From NCBI GenBank assembly GCA_000436115.1, contig FR894562.1, positions 162,391 to 226,390 of the forward strand: DNA of 64,000 nt. Reading direction: 5' to 3'. The notes below the pieces were generated by a model. That model ran no database searches. It was not told the origin of the DNA and was given only the letters and a program-made list of their open reading frames with translations. This document shows, piece after piece, positions 19,110 through 28,012 of the stretch. Source of the DNA: Firmicutes bacterium CAG:534 (GTDB lineage Bacteria > Bacillota > Clostridia > Lachnospirales > Lachnospiraceae). The translations under genes were made by a program, and so were the position numbers. Within the stretch, counting starts at the first letter, position 1. Each line of letters begins with the position of its first letter.

Positions 19110-20230
19110 AGGTAATGAGTGTGTTCGGAACCAGACCGGAGGCCATCAAGATGTGTCCTTTGATCAAAAGACTGCAGGAACATACGGAAATTGAAAGCGT
19201 GGTCTGCCTTACGGGCCAGCATGAAGAGATGCTGATGCAGGTTATTGACATTTTTCAGATCAAGGTAGATTACAATCTTCACATCATGAAACCATCGCAG
19301 ACGCTGACAACCATTACGGCGGATATTCTGACTGATATGAAGCCGGTTCTTCAAAAGGAAAGACCGGATCTTGTTTTGGTACATGGAGATACCACGACTT
19401 CTTTTGCAGTGGCGCTTGCTGCATTTTATGAGCAAATTCCGGTAGGGCATGTGGAAGCGGGACTCAGAACCTATGATAAGTATGCTCCTTTTCCGGAAGA
19501 AATGAACAGAACACTTACCAGCAGGATCGCAGAACTGCACTTTGCCCCAACGCAAACAAATAAGCTGTGCCTGGAAAAGGAAAATATTAAGGAAAATGTT
19601 TTTGTTACAGGAAATACGGTGATCGACGCGTTGCAGACAACTGTACGCGAAAATTATGTTTTTAAGGAAGCGACCCTTTCAAGGCTTGACCTGACAGGAA
19701 AAAGAGTAATCCTTTTGACTGCGCACAGACGGGAAAATCTGGGACACCCCCTTTGCAACATCTGTCATGCGGTCAAAGCTATTGCAGACCGTTATCCTGA
19801 TGTGGAGGTTATTTATCCGGTTCATTTAAATCCCAAAGTCAGGGAAACGGTTTATGCGCTTCTTGGAAAGGAAGATAGAGTGCATCTGATCGAGCCCATT
19901 GATGTGGAGGACATGCACAATTTAATGTCCAGATGCTATCTGGTTATGACTGATTCCGGGGGAATTCAGGAGGAGGCCCCTTCCTGCGGCATTCCGGTAG
20001 TGGTACTCCGAAACGAAACAGAGCGTCAGGAGGCTATCGATGCGGGGACGGTGGCGCTTGCGGGAACGGAGGAAGAAAGGATCGTGCAGGTGGTCAGCGA
20101 GCTGATGGATGACAGCGATAAATATCAGAAGATGGCAAGGGCGGTAAATCCGTATGGAGACGGTCATGCCAGTGAAAGGATTGTGGAAAGGATACTGCAC
20201 TATTTCGAGGAAAAGGGAATGGAGGCTTAA
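19106..20230 (+). CDS. wecB: UDP-N-acetylglucosamine 2-epimerase (non-hydrolysing)
   Basis: 374 residues, normal length. Family motifs are intact: FGTRPEAIK (7-15), CLTGQHEEM, HGDTTTS, GHVEAGLRT, PEEMNR, GNTVIDAL, TAHRRENLG and TDSGGIQEEAP. The enzyme interconverts UDP-GlcNAc and UDP-ManNAc in the cytoplasm (EC 5.1.3.14). With the WecG/TagA domain encoded at 4114 it fits synthesis of a GlcNAc-ManNAc linkage unit as in teichoic acids. I took the ATG at 19106 in the ATGA overlap, since an upstream in-frame start at 19055 lies within the preceding gene and would add unrelated residues. NeuC-type hydrolysing epimerases are the main alternative, but the motifs favour WecB/MnaA. Confidence 0.95.
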   Translation: MKVMSVFGTRPEAIKMCPLIKRLQEHTEIESVVCLTGQHEEMLMQVIDIFQIKVDYNLHIMKPSQTLTTITADILTDMKPVLQKERPDLVLVHGDTTTSFAVALAAFYEQIPVGHVEAGLRTYDKYAPFPEEMNRTLTSRIAELHFAPTQTNKLCLEKENIKENVFVTGNTVIDALQTTVRENYVFKEATLSRLDLTGKRVILLTAHRRENLGHPLCNICHAVKAIADRYPDVEVIYPVHLNPKVRETVYALLGKEDRVHLIEPIDVEDMHNLMSRCYLVMTDSGGIQEEAPSCGIPVVVLRNETERQEAIDAGTVALAGTEEERIVQVVSELMDDSDKYQKMARAVNPYGDGHASERIVERILHYFEEKGMEA

Positions 20231-20236
20231 GGGTTC

Positions 20237-21412
20237 ATGGCAAAAATCGGGGTGGTCATTAGCTCGTTATATGCATGCGGCGGAGAGGAAAGAGTTGTTT
20301 CCCTGATGGCAAATGAATGGGTGAAGCAGCATGAGGTCACGATTTTCACTTTTGAAGACAGGGAAAGGGAAGGAAACCGAAATGATTATCCCCTTTCAGA
20401 AAAAATAAAAGTTGAACGGGTATTTCATTCGGGAGACAGTTTTCTTCGTAAAGTGATCCGCATAGTATATTTCCGGACGGGACTGACGGAAGGAACGGTT
20501 TGTCAGTATCTTTTGAAGAAAGCCTTTTACCCGGAAAAATTTTTAAAGGAATGGATCGAGAGGATCAATGCAGGAAATTACGATCTGATGATCGGAATTT
20601 CCGGTGTGAACGCCATGCTCTTAGGCTATATTAAGGATCATATCCATGCAAAGGCAATCAGCTGGGAACACAGCTCCTTTGAAGGGTATTTTGATGCGCA
20701 GAGAGGGTATTACCGAAACCGGATGAAAATGTACCGGCGGGCAGCAGAAAAACTTGACGGCTGTGTGGTGCTGAATCAGGATATACAGGGCAAATACCGG
20801 GACCAGCTTGGAATTTCAGCCACGGTGATCTACAATCCCAGGAGCTTTGCAAGTGAGCAGAAGGCAGATATGGCAAAAAAGTGCTTTGTGACCTGCGGAA
20901 GAGTAGAGGCTGAAAAGGGCTACGAGGATCTTCTTTTTGCCATCAATGAAGCAAAGGATCATGCCTGCCAGGACTGGAAGCTGCTGATCATCGGAGGGGG
21001 AAGCCTTACGGGCAGGCTTAATGAGCAGATAAGGGAGCTCGGCCTGGAAGATAAAGTAAGCATTACAGGGTATCTCCACAATGTACAGGAGCAGCTTTTG
21101 AAGGGATCTGTGTTTGTACTGCCCTCCAGATGGGAGGGGTTTCCGATGTCTGTTACAGAGGCTCTGGAGCTGGGGCTGCCTGTGGTAGCTTATGATCTTC
21201 CTGCTATGCTGCCGCTAGTAAGGGATGGCGAAGAAGGAAGGATCGTTCCCTGTTTTGACAAAAAGAAATTTGCCATGGCAATGGAGGAACTGGCAGGAAG
21301 TGATGAGATGCGGCGTCAGATGTCGGAAGCTGCAATCAGAAAGGCAAAAGAGCTGTCACCGGAAAAGATCGCAGAACAATGGGAGGATCTGTTTTCGAGG
21401 CTTTTGCGTTAG
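20237..21412 (+). CDS. Glycosyltransferase family 4
   Basis: 391 residues, GT-B fold. The N-terminus IGVVISSLYACGGEERVV carries the GG-E acceptor-side motif, WEHSSF follows in mid-protein, and the C-terminal half has GRVEAEKGYEDL and SRWEGFPMSVTEALELG with the conserved E-x7-E pair. It starts six bases after wecB. It is probably a retaining, nucleotide-sugar-dependent cytoplasmic enzyme of the GalNAc/GlcNAc-transferring kind common in capsule loci; the exact specificity cannot be read. Confidence 0.9.
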   Translation: MAKIGVVISSLYACGGEERVVSLMANEWVKQHEVTIFTFEDREREGNRNDYPLSEKIKVERVFHSGDSFLRKVIRIVYFRTGLTEGTVCQYLLKKAFYPEKFLKEWIERINAGNYDLMIGISGVNAMLLGYIKDHIHAKAISWEHSSFEGYFDAQRGYYRNRMKMYRRAAEKLDGCVVLNQDIQGKYRDQLGISATVIYNPRSFASEQKADMAKKCFVTCGRVEAEKGYEDLLFAINEAKDHACQDWKLLIIGGGSLTGRLNEQIRELGLEDKVSITGYLHNVQEQLLKGSVFVLPSRWEGFPMSVTEALELGLPVVAYDLPAMLPLVRDGEEGRIVPCFDKKKFAMAMEELAGSDEMRRQMSEAAIRKAKELSPEKIAEQWEDLFSRLLR

Positions 21413-21426
21413 AAGGATGGAAGATA

Positions 21427-22356
21427 ATGGAAAAGTGGGAATGGCGGTATTATTTTAAAAGACTCACAAAGAAATACTATATTATCAATCGGTCTGCCGG
21501 CGGCGCCGGTTTCTTTTCCAATTATATGTGGGTTTTGGGACATGTGATATTTGCCAGGAAACTGGGCTATATTCCTGTGGTGGATATGCTTAATTTTCCA
21601 ACGCTATATAGTGAGAAGGAAGGCGTGGCAGGAGAAAAAAATGCCTGGAATTATTATTTTGAAAATGTAAGCGGAGTTTCCCTTGAGGAGGCCTATGCAA
21701 GCGGAAGCTATGTGATGGGAATGGATATGCCCCTTCATAAATATGAGGGAAAGTTCTGCACAGGCAGTTATCGTTTCCCTACAGAGAAGGCGGCAGATTA
21801 CTACGCGCCGGTCATTAAAAAGCATATGGTCATCAGGAAGGATATAAAGGAACAGATTGATCAGGCATGGAACAATAAATTCGCTGCAGAGGATGTGGTT
21901 CTTGGCATACATGTGAGAGGGACAGATATGAAGAACAATCTGGGCCATCCCATGCCGGCCACTGTGGACAGGTACCTGGAAGAGACAGGACGCCTGCTGA
22001 ATAAATACCCGGAGATCACCAGGGTGTTTCTGGCTACTGATGAATGTGAAGTCTTAGAAAGGTTTCAGGAGGCCTTTTTGGGGCTGAAACAGGAGCTGTT
22101 TTTTCATGAGGCGTTCCGGGCAAAAGAGGACGGAGCGCTGAAAAAGACAGGCATCCACGAACTGAAGCCGGAGAAGGAAAGGCCGCAGCATAAATATCTG
22201 CTTGGATATGAGGTACTTAGGGACGCCTGTTTTCTGGAAAAATGTGATTACCTGCTGTGCGGGCATTCCAATATAACCAATGTGGTCCTGCTCTGGAAGG
22301 ATAACGCATATCGGGATGTAGTGTGCATTGGGGCACAGGATGGGAGAGGGATATGA
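21427..22356 (+). CDS. O-fucosyltransferase-like transferase, paralog 2
   Basis: 309 residues from the ATG at 21427, which has an AAGGATGGAAG site; an in-frame ATG at 21379 lies inside the previous gene. It contains AGEKNAWNYYFEN (68-80) and HVRGTDM (162-168) and ends with the HKYLLGYEVLRD...CGHSN block. It pairs most closely with the protein at 33384 (same HKYLLG-EVLRD and CG-SN blocks). The RGTD loop suggests a GDP-fucose-like donor, by analogy with FUT8/NodZ-type folds. The stop overlaps the next start as ATGA. Confidence 0.65.
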   Translation: MEKWEWRYYFKRLTKKYYIINRSAGGAGFFSNYMWVLGHVIFARKLGYIPVVDMLNFPTLYSEKEGVAGEKNAWNYYFENVSGVSLEEAYASGSYVMGMDMPLHKYEGKFCTGSYRFPTEKAADYYAPVIKKHMVIRKDIKEQIDQAWNNKFAAEDVVLGIHVRGTDMKNNLGHPMPATVDRYLEETGRLLNKYPEITRVFLATDECEVLERFQEAFLGLKQELFFHEAFRAKEDGALKKTGIHELKPEKERPQHKYLLGYEVLRDACFLEKCDYLLCGHSNITNVVLLWKDNAYRDVVCIGAQDGRGI

Positions 22357-23714
22357 AGGAATTAGATTTTTTGTTTTTGTATGAGCATAAGGTAAGGGAA
22401 CTGGAAAACCTGTGTCTGATCAAATATGAGCTGGATAAGCGGGGGTATAAAACAGAGATTCGCTATATTGAAGATGCCAGAAACGCTCTGGCAGTTAAGC
22501 CGCAGATCCACGCCAAGGTCTTATGCGTTATGGCCTGCTACAATGACCAGACCTTAAACTGGCAGGCAAAGGAATTCGTGACCTTTGACAAGATCATTGA
22601 TATGCAGTGGGAAAACATTGTATATCCGGGTGATGAAAAAAGAAAAGGCGCGTATAAAAATTATTCCGGCATCGGGAAAGAGGCCGTACGGGTATCATGG
22701 GGAAAGCAAAATGAAAAACGTATGCTGGATGTGGTTAAGATGGATCCCAGGAAATTAAAGGTGATCGGTCATGTGGGCATGGATTTCCTTAGGGAGCCCT
22801 TAAACCGCTACTATTTAAGCAGAACGGAGCTGTTTGAAAAATATCAGATTCCACAGGATAAGGAAGTAGTTCTTTTTGCATCCCCCTATTATGGAGACTG
22901 CCTGGAGGAATCCTATATTCAGGAAATGTGCATGCGTTTTGGACAAAACTGGGCAGACTATTATGAGTTTATGTGCAGATCCCAGGAGATCGTATTAAGC
23001 TGGATGGAGCAGATCCTTAAGAAGGATGACAATATCTGCTTTGTGTTCAGACCCCATCCGGGACATCCTAGCAGGAGTGCAGAGCGGCTTGCGGAAAAGT
23101 ATCAGAATTTTAAGATCATATCAGGAGAATCTGTAAAACAGTGGATTGTTACCTGCGATAAGGTGTATACCGGAAACAGCTCTGTGATAGTGGAGGCCTT
23201 TTTTGCAAAGAAAATGTGCCAGCTTTTATTCCCGCTGCCCATTACGGAAGGCTATAAGCTTGCGCTTCTCGATCATTCTACTGAAATTACAAGCTATGAA
23301 GGATTTGAAAAATCCATATATGCGAAGGAGGAAGCATTCCCTATCCCAAAAGAAAATATTGAGGAAATTTATCTCATTGATTTTGAAGAACCAAGCTATG
23401 TGAAATTTGCGGATATGGCGCAGGAGGTTTTACGGGAAGACTATTATCGGATTTCCAAGGAGGCGCTTCGGGCATACAAGCCCCATTATACAGGACTGAC
23501 AGCAGTTTCCAAAGCGGTATCAAGATGCGGAGCTGTTCATGGACTTTATATGAAACTGATCGATAATCAGAAGCTGACATGGCCTATACTGGAAAAACAG
23601 CGTAAAAAGAGGGCTCATGTTTATGAGATCGAGAAGGAACATGAAAATGAACTGACAAGCGAAAAGGAAATTGCTGAGATTATCAAAAGAATAAAAAATG
23701 CCTGCGAGGCATAA
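22353..23714 (+). CDS. Surface carbohydrate biosynthesis protein, CDP-glycerol glycerophosphotransferase-like GT-B
   Basis: 453 residues from the ATG at 22353, just after GGGAGAGGG; a GTG at 22323 is discounted. The first half is a Rossmann-like domain. The second contains VVLFASPYY (172-180), FRPHPGHP (232-239) and NSSVIVEAFF (275-284). The HP and S-S-x2-x-E features resemble those of TagF/TagB-type glycerophosphotransferases and related surface-carbohydrate enzymes, where His and Ser contact the CDP or CMP donor. A polyol-phosphate or CMP-sugar transfer is therefore plausible but not proven. This is the last gene before the terminator at 23718. Confidence 0.6.
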   Translation: MKELDFLFLYEHKVRELENLCLIKYELDKRGYKTEIRYIEDARNALAVKPQIHAKVLCVMACYNDQTLNWQAKEFVTFDKIIDMQWENIVYPGDEKRKGAYKNYSGIGKEAVRVSWGKQNEKRMLDVVKMDPRKLKVIGHVGMDFLREPLNRYYLSRTELFEKYQIPQDKEVVLFASPYYGDCLEESYIQEMCMRFGQNWADYYEFMCRSQEIVLSWMEQILKKDDNICFVFRPHPGHPSRSAERLAEKYQNFKIISGESVKQWIVTCDKVYTGNSSVIVEAFFAKKMCQLLFPLPITEGYKLALLDHSTEITSYEGFEKSIYAKEEAFPIPKENIEEIYLIDFEEPSYVKFADMAQEVLREDYYRISKEALRAYKPHYTGLTAVSKAVSRCGAVHGLYMKLIDNQKLTWPILEKQRKKRAHVYEIEKEHENELTSEKEIAEIIKRIKNACEA

Positions 23715-23717
23715 GGG

Positions 23718-23752
23718 AAAAAGATTTTGTCCGGTGAGGACAAAATCTTTTT
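23718..23752 (+). terminator. Intrinsic terminator, perfect 15-bp hairpin
   Basis: The left arm (23718-23732) and right arm (23738-23752) are exactly complementary around a five-base GGTGA loop, with A-rich 5' and T-rich 3' ends (CTTTTT at 23747-23752). It begins four bases after the stop of the gene at 22353. The symmetric A/T ends could let it work in both directions. It is the clearest transcription stop in the first 60 kb. Confidence 0.85.
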
Positions 23753-23756
23753 GCAG

Positions 23757-23785
23757 TTTTACTTTTACAGTAAAAATGGTATAAT
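23757..23785 (+). promoter_or_regulatory. Candidate sigma-A promoter with extended -10
   Basis: A perfect TATAAT lies at 23780-23785, preceded by TGG, which gives an extended -10 (TGnTATAAT). A weak -35 (TTTTAC, 23757-23762) sits 17 bases upstream. It directly follows the terminator and precedes the cytidylyltransferase start at 23844 by about 58 bases, so it probably restarts transcription for the CMP-sugar block. Confidence 0.65.
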
Positions 23786-23843
23786 GACAAAGTCAGAAGG
23801 ATATAGACCTATAAAATCACATCTAAAGAGGAGAGGATTTAAT

Positions 23844-24524
23844 ATGAATAAAACGATTTCTGCCATTATTCCCGTAAAGGGAAACAGTACCAGACTGCCC
23901 AATAAGAACATTCTGCCCTTTGGAAACTCTAATTTGCTCCAGCATAAGATCGATCAGCTTAAGCAGGTAGAGGGACTCAGTGAGATCATCTGTTCCTCTG
24001 ACTCAGATGAAATGCTTGAAATTGCAGATAAGGCTGGCATTAAGGCAATAAAGAGACCTTCCCAGTACGCAGATGAGTCGGTGCCCTTTGGAATGTTCCT
24101 TGAGTATATCAGCGAGATCGTGGAAGGGGAGCATGTAATGTGGGCCTGTGCAACATCCCCCTGTGTAGAGCCATATTTATATCAGAAGGCAATTTCCCTT
24201 TATTTTGAAAAGCTGGAAGAGGGTTATGATTCTTTGATCACCTGTTCTCCTTATCAGACCTACCTCATGGATGAAAAGGGCCCTTTAAATTTCAGTATGG
24301 GACTTGCCCATAAGAATTCTGAGCAGCTGCCTATGCTGTATCATTTTACGAATGGAATCAATCTTGCACCTTCCAAAAAACTGAAGGAGTGGCATTATAA
24401 CTATGGCCCTAAGGCATATCGCCTGCTTGTAAACAAGAGAGAGGCGGCGGATATTGACGATGTATATGATTATGAGATGGCAAAAGCATTGTATGCAATG
24501 AAAGATCCTAAGCCGACAATCTAA
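23844..24524 (+). CDS. CMP-sugar synthetase-like cytidylyltransferase (NeuA/KdsB superfamily)
   Basis: 226 residues from the ATG at 23844, preceded by GAGGAGAGG; a longer frame from 23727 would read through the terminator and promoter. The N-terminal IPVKGNSTRLPNKN (9-22) is the CTP-binding loop of the acylneuraminate cytidylyltransferase family, CATSPCVEP (102-110) corresponds to its TSP-R loop, and the C-terminal DIDDVYDYEMA (203-213) matches the metal/substrate motif. It is predicted to activate a 2-keto-3-deoxy sugar acid, or a related sugar, as a CMP derivative. No NeuB-type synthase is nearby; the HMGL-like aldolases at 26398 and 28951 are the likely source of its substrate. Confidence 0.85.
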   Translation: MNKTISAIIPVKGNSTRLPNKNILPFGNSNLLQHKIDQLKQVEGLSEIICSSDSDEMLEIADKAGIKAIKRPSQYADESVPFGMFLEYISEIVEGEHVMWACATSPCVEPYLYQKAISLYFEKLEEGYDSLITCSPYQTYLMDEKGPLNFSMGLAHKNSEQLPMLYHFTNGINLAPSKKLKEWHYNYGPKAYRLLVNKREAADIDDVYDYEMAKALYAMKDPKPTI

Positions 24525-24552
24525 TATCCCGACAAGTTTTTATTTCATCAAA

Positions 24553-24599
24553 AAGTGGAAGCATGCAAAAGCAAAGGTTTTTGAAAGCTGTTTCCACTT
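24553..24599 (+). repeat. Imperfect inverted repeat between cytidylyltransferase and membrane gene
   Basis: Arms 24553-24563 and 24589-24599 pair over 11 positions with one G-U. The 25-base loop can form an inner five-pair stem (CAAAA 24566-24570 with TTTTG 24579-24583). A moderately T-rich ATTTTG follows. It could be a weak terminator or an RNA element that lowers expression of the next gene; the sequence alone does not decide. Confidence 0.4.
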
Positions 24600-24628
24600 A
24601 TTTTGTAATATACCTTTTGGAATCATAA

Positions 24629-26362
24629 ATGAAGCAAATAAATTTTTTTATAAATGTATTTTTCATCTTAATATGGCTTATGGCAATGACCGGTTCAGAT
24701 GCTTATTTTATTCCATATTTGGTATGTGGAACAGCAGGGATCCTGTGCTGCTGTGCTTTGAATAAGGAGAAGCCGACTGTTGAAGGGAAAGGAAAGCGGG
24801 CGCTTATAGTGATCTTGGCCGGAATATTTTCCTGTGCAGCTGCCCTGGCAAACTATAAGCTGTTTGTGGATATAGATTGTCCAAATGGAACAGTATCCGC
24901 TTTTTTATATAAAATTGCATATCCAGCAGCTATTTTGGCGGGAGGATTTTGTATAGCTGAGAAGATACTGGAATTTACCTTAAAAAGGATCAGTAATCTG
25001 ACATGGGAAGCGCATGAATACGGACGAAAACCGTTGTGGATTTTTATAGCTGCCGGTACCGGCATTGCAGTCTTTGACCTGCTTTTCCTGTTTATGGCCA
25101 AGTATCCCGGACAGCTGACAACAGACAGTTATATTCAACTGATGCAGATCATGTCCGGTTCCTATTCCAATCACCACCCGTTTTACCACACAATGATAAT
25201 CAAGTTGTTTTTTCAACCGGGAATGCTGCTTTTGGGAGAGATCAACGCAGCGGTAGCGCTTTATAGTGTTTTTCAGGTTGTGTTTATGTCAATGTGCCTG
25301 GCCTATGGAGCGGTGACCTTATATGAAATGAAACTATCCTCAAAAGTAATTTTACTGTACATATGCTTTTGCGCTTTTATGCCATATAATATCATGTATA
25401 GCTTTACCATGTGGAAGGATATTCTTTTTGGAGGAGCAACGCTGCTATTTGTCATAGCTGTTTTCAGGCGGCTGTATCAAATTGGAAACTGCTCATGGAC
25501 GAACACTTTGGTGCTTTTTTTGAGCGGCATGGGAGTTTGCCTTTGGAGAAGCAACGGGTGGATCGCTTTTTTCATATTCAGCTGTGTATTTGTGGTCATA
25601 CTGGGAAAAAGGCAGAGAAAAATTGTATTTTTGCTTGCTTGCGTCTTACTGCTGACCTATATTTTAAAGCATCCGGTTTTAGATGCGCTGAATGTAACCC
25701 AGCCGGATACGGCAGAAGCGCTTTCTATTCCGGTTCAGCAGGTGGCAAGAGTGGTGGCGGATGGAGAAGAACTGTCAAAGGAACAATATGATCTGCTTTC
25801 TGAAATCGTAGATGTGGATATGATAGAAGACGCCTATGACGCAAATATATCAGATCCAATGAAGAGCCTGATAAGGCAGAAGGGGCAGCAGGATTACTTA
25901 AGGGAACATAAAATGGATTTTGTGCACCTTTATGTGGAGCTAGGACTGAAGCATCCTCTGAAATATCTGGAAGCCTGGGTTGACCAGACAAAAGGATACT
26001 GGAACGCAGGCTATGAATACTGGGTATGGAACGGAAACTGGATGAACGATCTTGGAATACAGGGAACGATCCATTCCAAAGGGATCAATGAGCTGCTGGA
26101 AACTTACTTGTGGCTGTATCAAAACGTAGGGGCGGCGCAAATATTTATCAGCATCGGATTTTATACATGGGTGCTGGGATACCTGTTCTATATTTGTATC
26201 CTGAAGAAGGAAAAGGAGAAGCTTGTAATCCTATCCTTGCCGACTGCTATATTGATCAGTCTTCTTCTTGCGGCGCCGGTATATTCTGAATTCAGATATG
26301 CTTATGCGGTTATTTATGCAGTTCCGTTTTTGGGAGCTATAACATTTTATAAAAGAGCGTAA
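24629..26362 (+). CDS. DUF6020-like polytopic membrane protein, probable GT-C enzyme
   Basis: 577 residues with about a dozen helices. After the fourth or fifth helix an outside loop carries PGQLTTDSYIQL (160-171) and NHHPFYHT (181-188), which I associate with the DUF6020 family, found near polysaccharide genes and resembling GT-C enzymes. An acidic, probably outside segment at ~370-460 precedes the final helices. It lies between the CMP-sugar synthetase and the first aldolase, so it may act on the product of that pathway. The ribosome site is weak (GGA eight bases before ATG), and an inverted repeat lies upstream. Confidence 0.62.
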   Translation: MKQINFFINVFFILIWLMAMTGSDAYFIPYLVCGTAGILCCCALNKEKPTVEGKGKRALIVILAGIFSCAAALANYKLFVDIDCPNGTVSAFLYKIAYPAAILAGGFCIAEKILEFTLKRISNLTWEAHEYGRKPLWIFIAAGTGIAVFDLLFLFMAKYPGQLTTDSYIQLMQIMSGSYSNHHPFYHTMIIKLFFQPGMLLLGEINAAVALYSVFQVVFMSMCLAYGAVTLYEMKLSSKVILLYICFCAFMPYNIMYSFTMWKDILFGGATLLFVIAVFRRLYQIGNCSWTNTLVLFLSGMGVCLWRSNGWIAFFIFSCVFVVILGKRQRKIVFLLACVLLLTYILKHPVLDALNVTQPDTAEALSIPVQQVARVVADGEELSKEQYDLLSEIVDVDMIEDAYDANISDPMKSLIRQKGQQDYLREHKMDFVHLYVELGLKHPLKYLEAWVDQTKGYWNAGYEYWVWNGNWMNDLGIQGTIHSKGINELLETYLWLYQNVGAAQIFISIGFYTWVLGYLFYICILKKEKEKLVILSLPTAILISLLLAAPVYSEFRYAYAVIYAVPFLGAITFYKRA

Positions 26363-26397
26363 AGGAAAAGAGAGCATTTAATAAAGGTGGACGGATA

Positions 26398-27999
26398 ATG
26401 GGTGAACTGAAATTACTGGATTGTACGCTTCGGGACGGCGGCTATGTTAATGACTGGAAATTTGGACATGACAACATGGTGAGCATTTTTGAACGTCTTG
26501 TAGATGCGGGAATCGATATTATCGAAATTGGTTTTCTGGATGAGCGAAGGGAGTTTGATCCCGACCGAAGCATAATGCCCGATACAAAAAGCGTAGAAAA
26601 AAATTATGGGCTGCTTGACAGAAGAGACTCGATGATCGTTGGTATGATCGATTATGGAACATGCGATCTTTCTCATATCCAGCCATGCAAGGACAGCTTT
26701 TTGGATGGCATAAGGGTGATCTTTAAAAAAAATCACAGAAAAGAAGCGATCCAATTCTGCGGTGAACTGATCAAACTGGGATATAAGGTTTTTGTCCAGC
26801 TGGTATCAGTCACAAGCTATTCGGACGAGGAAATGCTGGATCTGATCAGGCTTGCCAACGCAGTGAAGCCTTATGCCGTTTCTATGGTGGATACTTATGG
26901 GCTCATGCATCAGAGCAATATAAAGCATTATTACGAATTGCTGGATAAACATTTAGACGGAGATATTGCGTTAGGATATCATGCCCATAATAATTTTCAA
27001 ATGGGATATGCAAACTGCATTGAACTGCTCTCCAAACAGACGGAGCGGATGATCGTTGTGGACGGAAGCATTTACGGAATGGGAAAAAGCGCCGGAAACG
27101 CACCGCTGGAGCTGATTGCAATGCATATGAACCAGTGCTATGGGAAAAAGTATCATATTAGCCAGATACTGGAAGCAATCGATGCGAATATCAGTATTTT
27201 TTACACTCCCGCCACCTGGGGATATAATATGTTTTATTACATTGCGGCATTTAACGACTGCCATCCCAATTATGTGTCGTACCTGATGGATAAAAGAACG
27301 CTGTCTGTGAAATCGATCAATGAAATTCTGGGACAGCTTAAAGGGGAAAAGAGGCTTCTGTATGATAAGGATTATATAGAAGAACTTTATGTGGGATATC
27401 AGGAAAATGTTGTGGATGATAAAGCAAGTGTAAAGAGGCTGAAGCAAAAGCTGGAAGGAAAGAAGATTTTGCTGCTTGGCCCCGGCTTTAATATCAAAAA
27501 GCAGGAAAAAAGAATTGTGGATTTTATAGAAAAAGAAAAGCCCACAATTATTTCTGTTAATATGATCCCACAGGATTTTGAAGCGGACTATATCTTTTTA
27601 AGCAATTCCAAAAGATACGTCCAGATGGCGACGGCGCTGCTGAGCGCAGAGCGCAGATACGAGATCATAGCGACATCAAACGTAACTGCTTCCGGGAAAA
27701 AGTTTGACTATGAATTGAACTACAGTGAACTGCTTGATCGGAGCGCAGAAATCATTGATAATTCTTTTGTCATGCTTTTAAAGGTAATGTTAAGGATCGG
27801 CATGAAAAGAGTTTGGCTTGCCGGCTTTGACGGTTATTTCGGAAGAAGCAACAGCAAAAATTACCTGAATGCCAATATGGAATATAAATTTGATAAAAAG
27901 CAGGCAGACGCCTTAAATCATTATGTCGCTCAGGTACTGGAGCAGATGGGAAAAGAAATAGAAATGATTTTTATCACAGATTCTTTATATATAAAATAG
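26398..27999 (+). CDS. HMGL-like (DRE-TIM) aldolase with extra C-terminal Rossmann-like domain, copy 1
   Basis: 533 residues. Residues 1-~290 are an HMGL-like TIM barrel: LLDCTLRDGG (6-15) with Arg12 and metal ligand Asp13, the HAH metal site His195/His197, and GMGKSAGN (227-234). This resembles 4-hydroxy-2-oxovalerate aldolase more than isopropylmalate synthase, because the long regulatory C-terminus is missing. Residues ~355-533 form a second domain with LLLGPGFNI (358-366), FLSNSKRY (400-407) and LAGFDGY (474-480), suggestive of a DUF115/GT42-like fold. It probably makes or cleaves a keto-sugar acid using pyruvate. The ATG at 26398 has AAAGGTGGA upstream. The paralog at 28951 shares both domains. 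Confidence 0.82.
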   Translation: MGELKLLDCTLRDGGYVNDWKFGHDNMVSIFERLVDAGIDIIEIGFLDERREFDPDRSIMPDTKSVEKNYGLLDRRDSMIVGMIDYGTCDLSHIQPCKDSFLDGIRVIFKKNHRKEAIQFCGELIKLGYKVFVQLVSVTSYSDEEMLDLIRLANAVKPYAVSMVDTYGLMHQSNIKHYYELLDKHLDGDIALGYHAHNNFQMGYANCIELLSKQTERMIVVDGSIYGMGKSAGNAPLELIAMHMNQCYGKKYHISQILEAIDANISIFYTPATWGYNMFYYIAAFNDCHPNYVSYLMDKRTLSVKSINEILGQLKGEKRLLYDKDYIEELYVGYQENVVDDKASVKRLKQKLEGKKILLLGPGFNIKKQEKRIVDFIEKEKPTIISVNMIPQDFEADYIFLSNSKRYVQMATALLSAERRYEIIATSNVTASGKKFDYELNYSELLDRSAEIIDNSFVMLLKVMLRIGMKRVWLAGFDGYFGRSNSKNYLNANMEYKFDKKQADALNHYVAQVLEQMGKEIEMIFITDSLYIK

Positions 28000-28012
28000 A
28001 GGAGGAAGAAAA

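Noticed and set aside
23727..23843. Upstream extension of the cytidylyltransferase frame
   Set aside because: The extra 39 codons would cross the terminator hairpin and the promoter -10, and the ATG at 23844 has a strong ribosome site and matches the family start.
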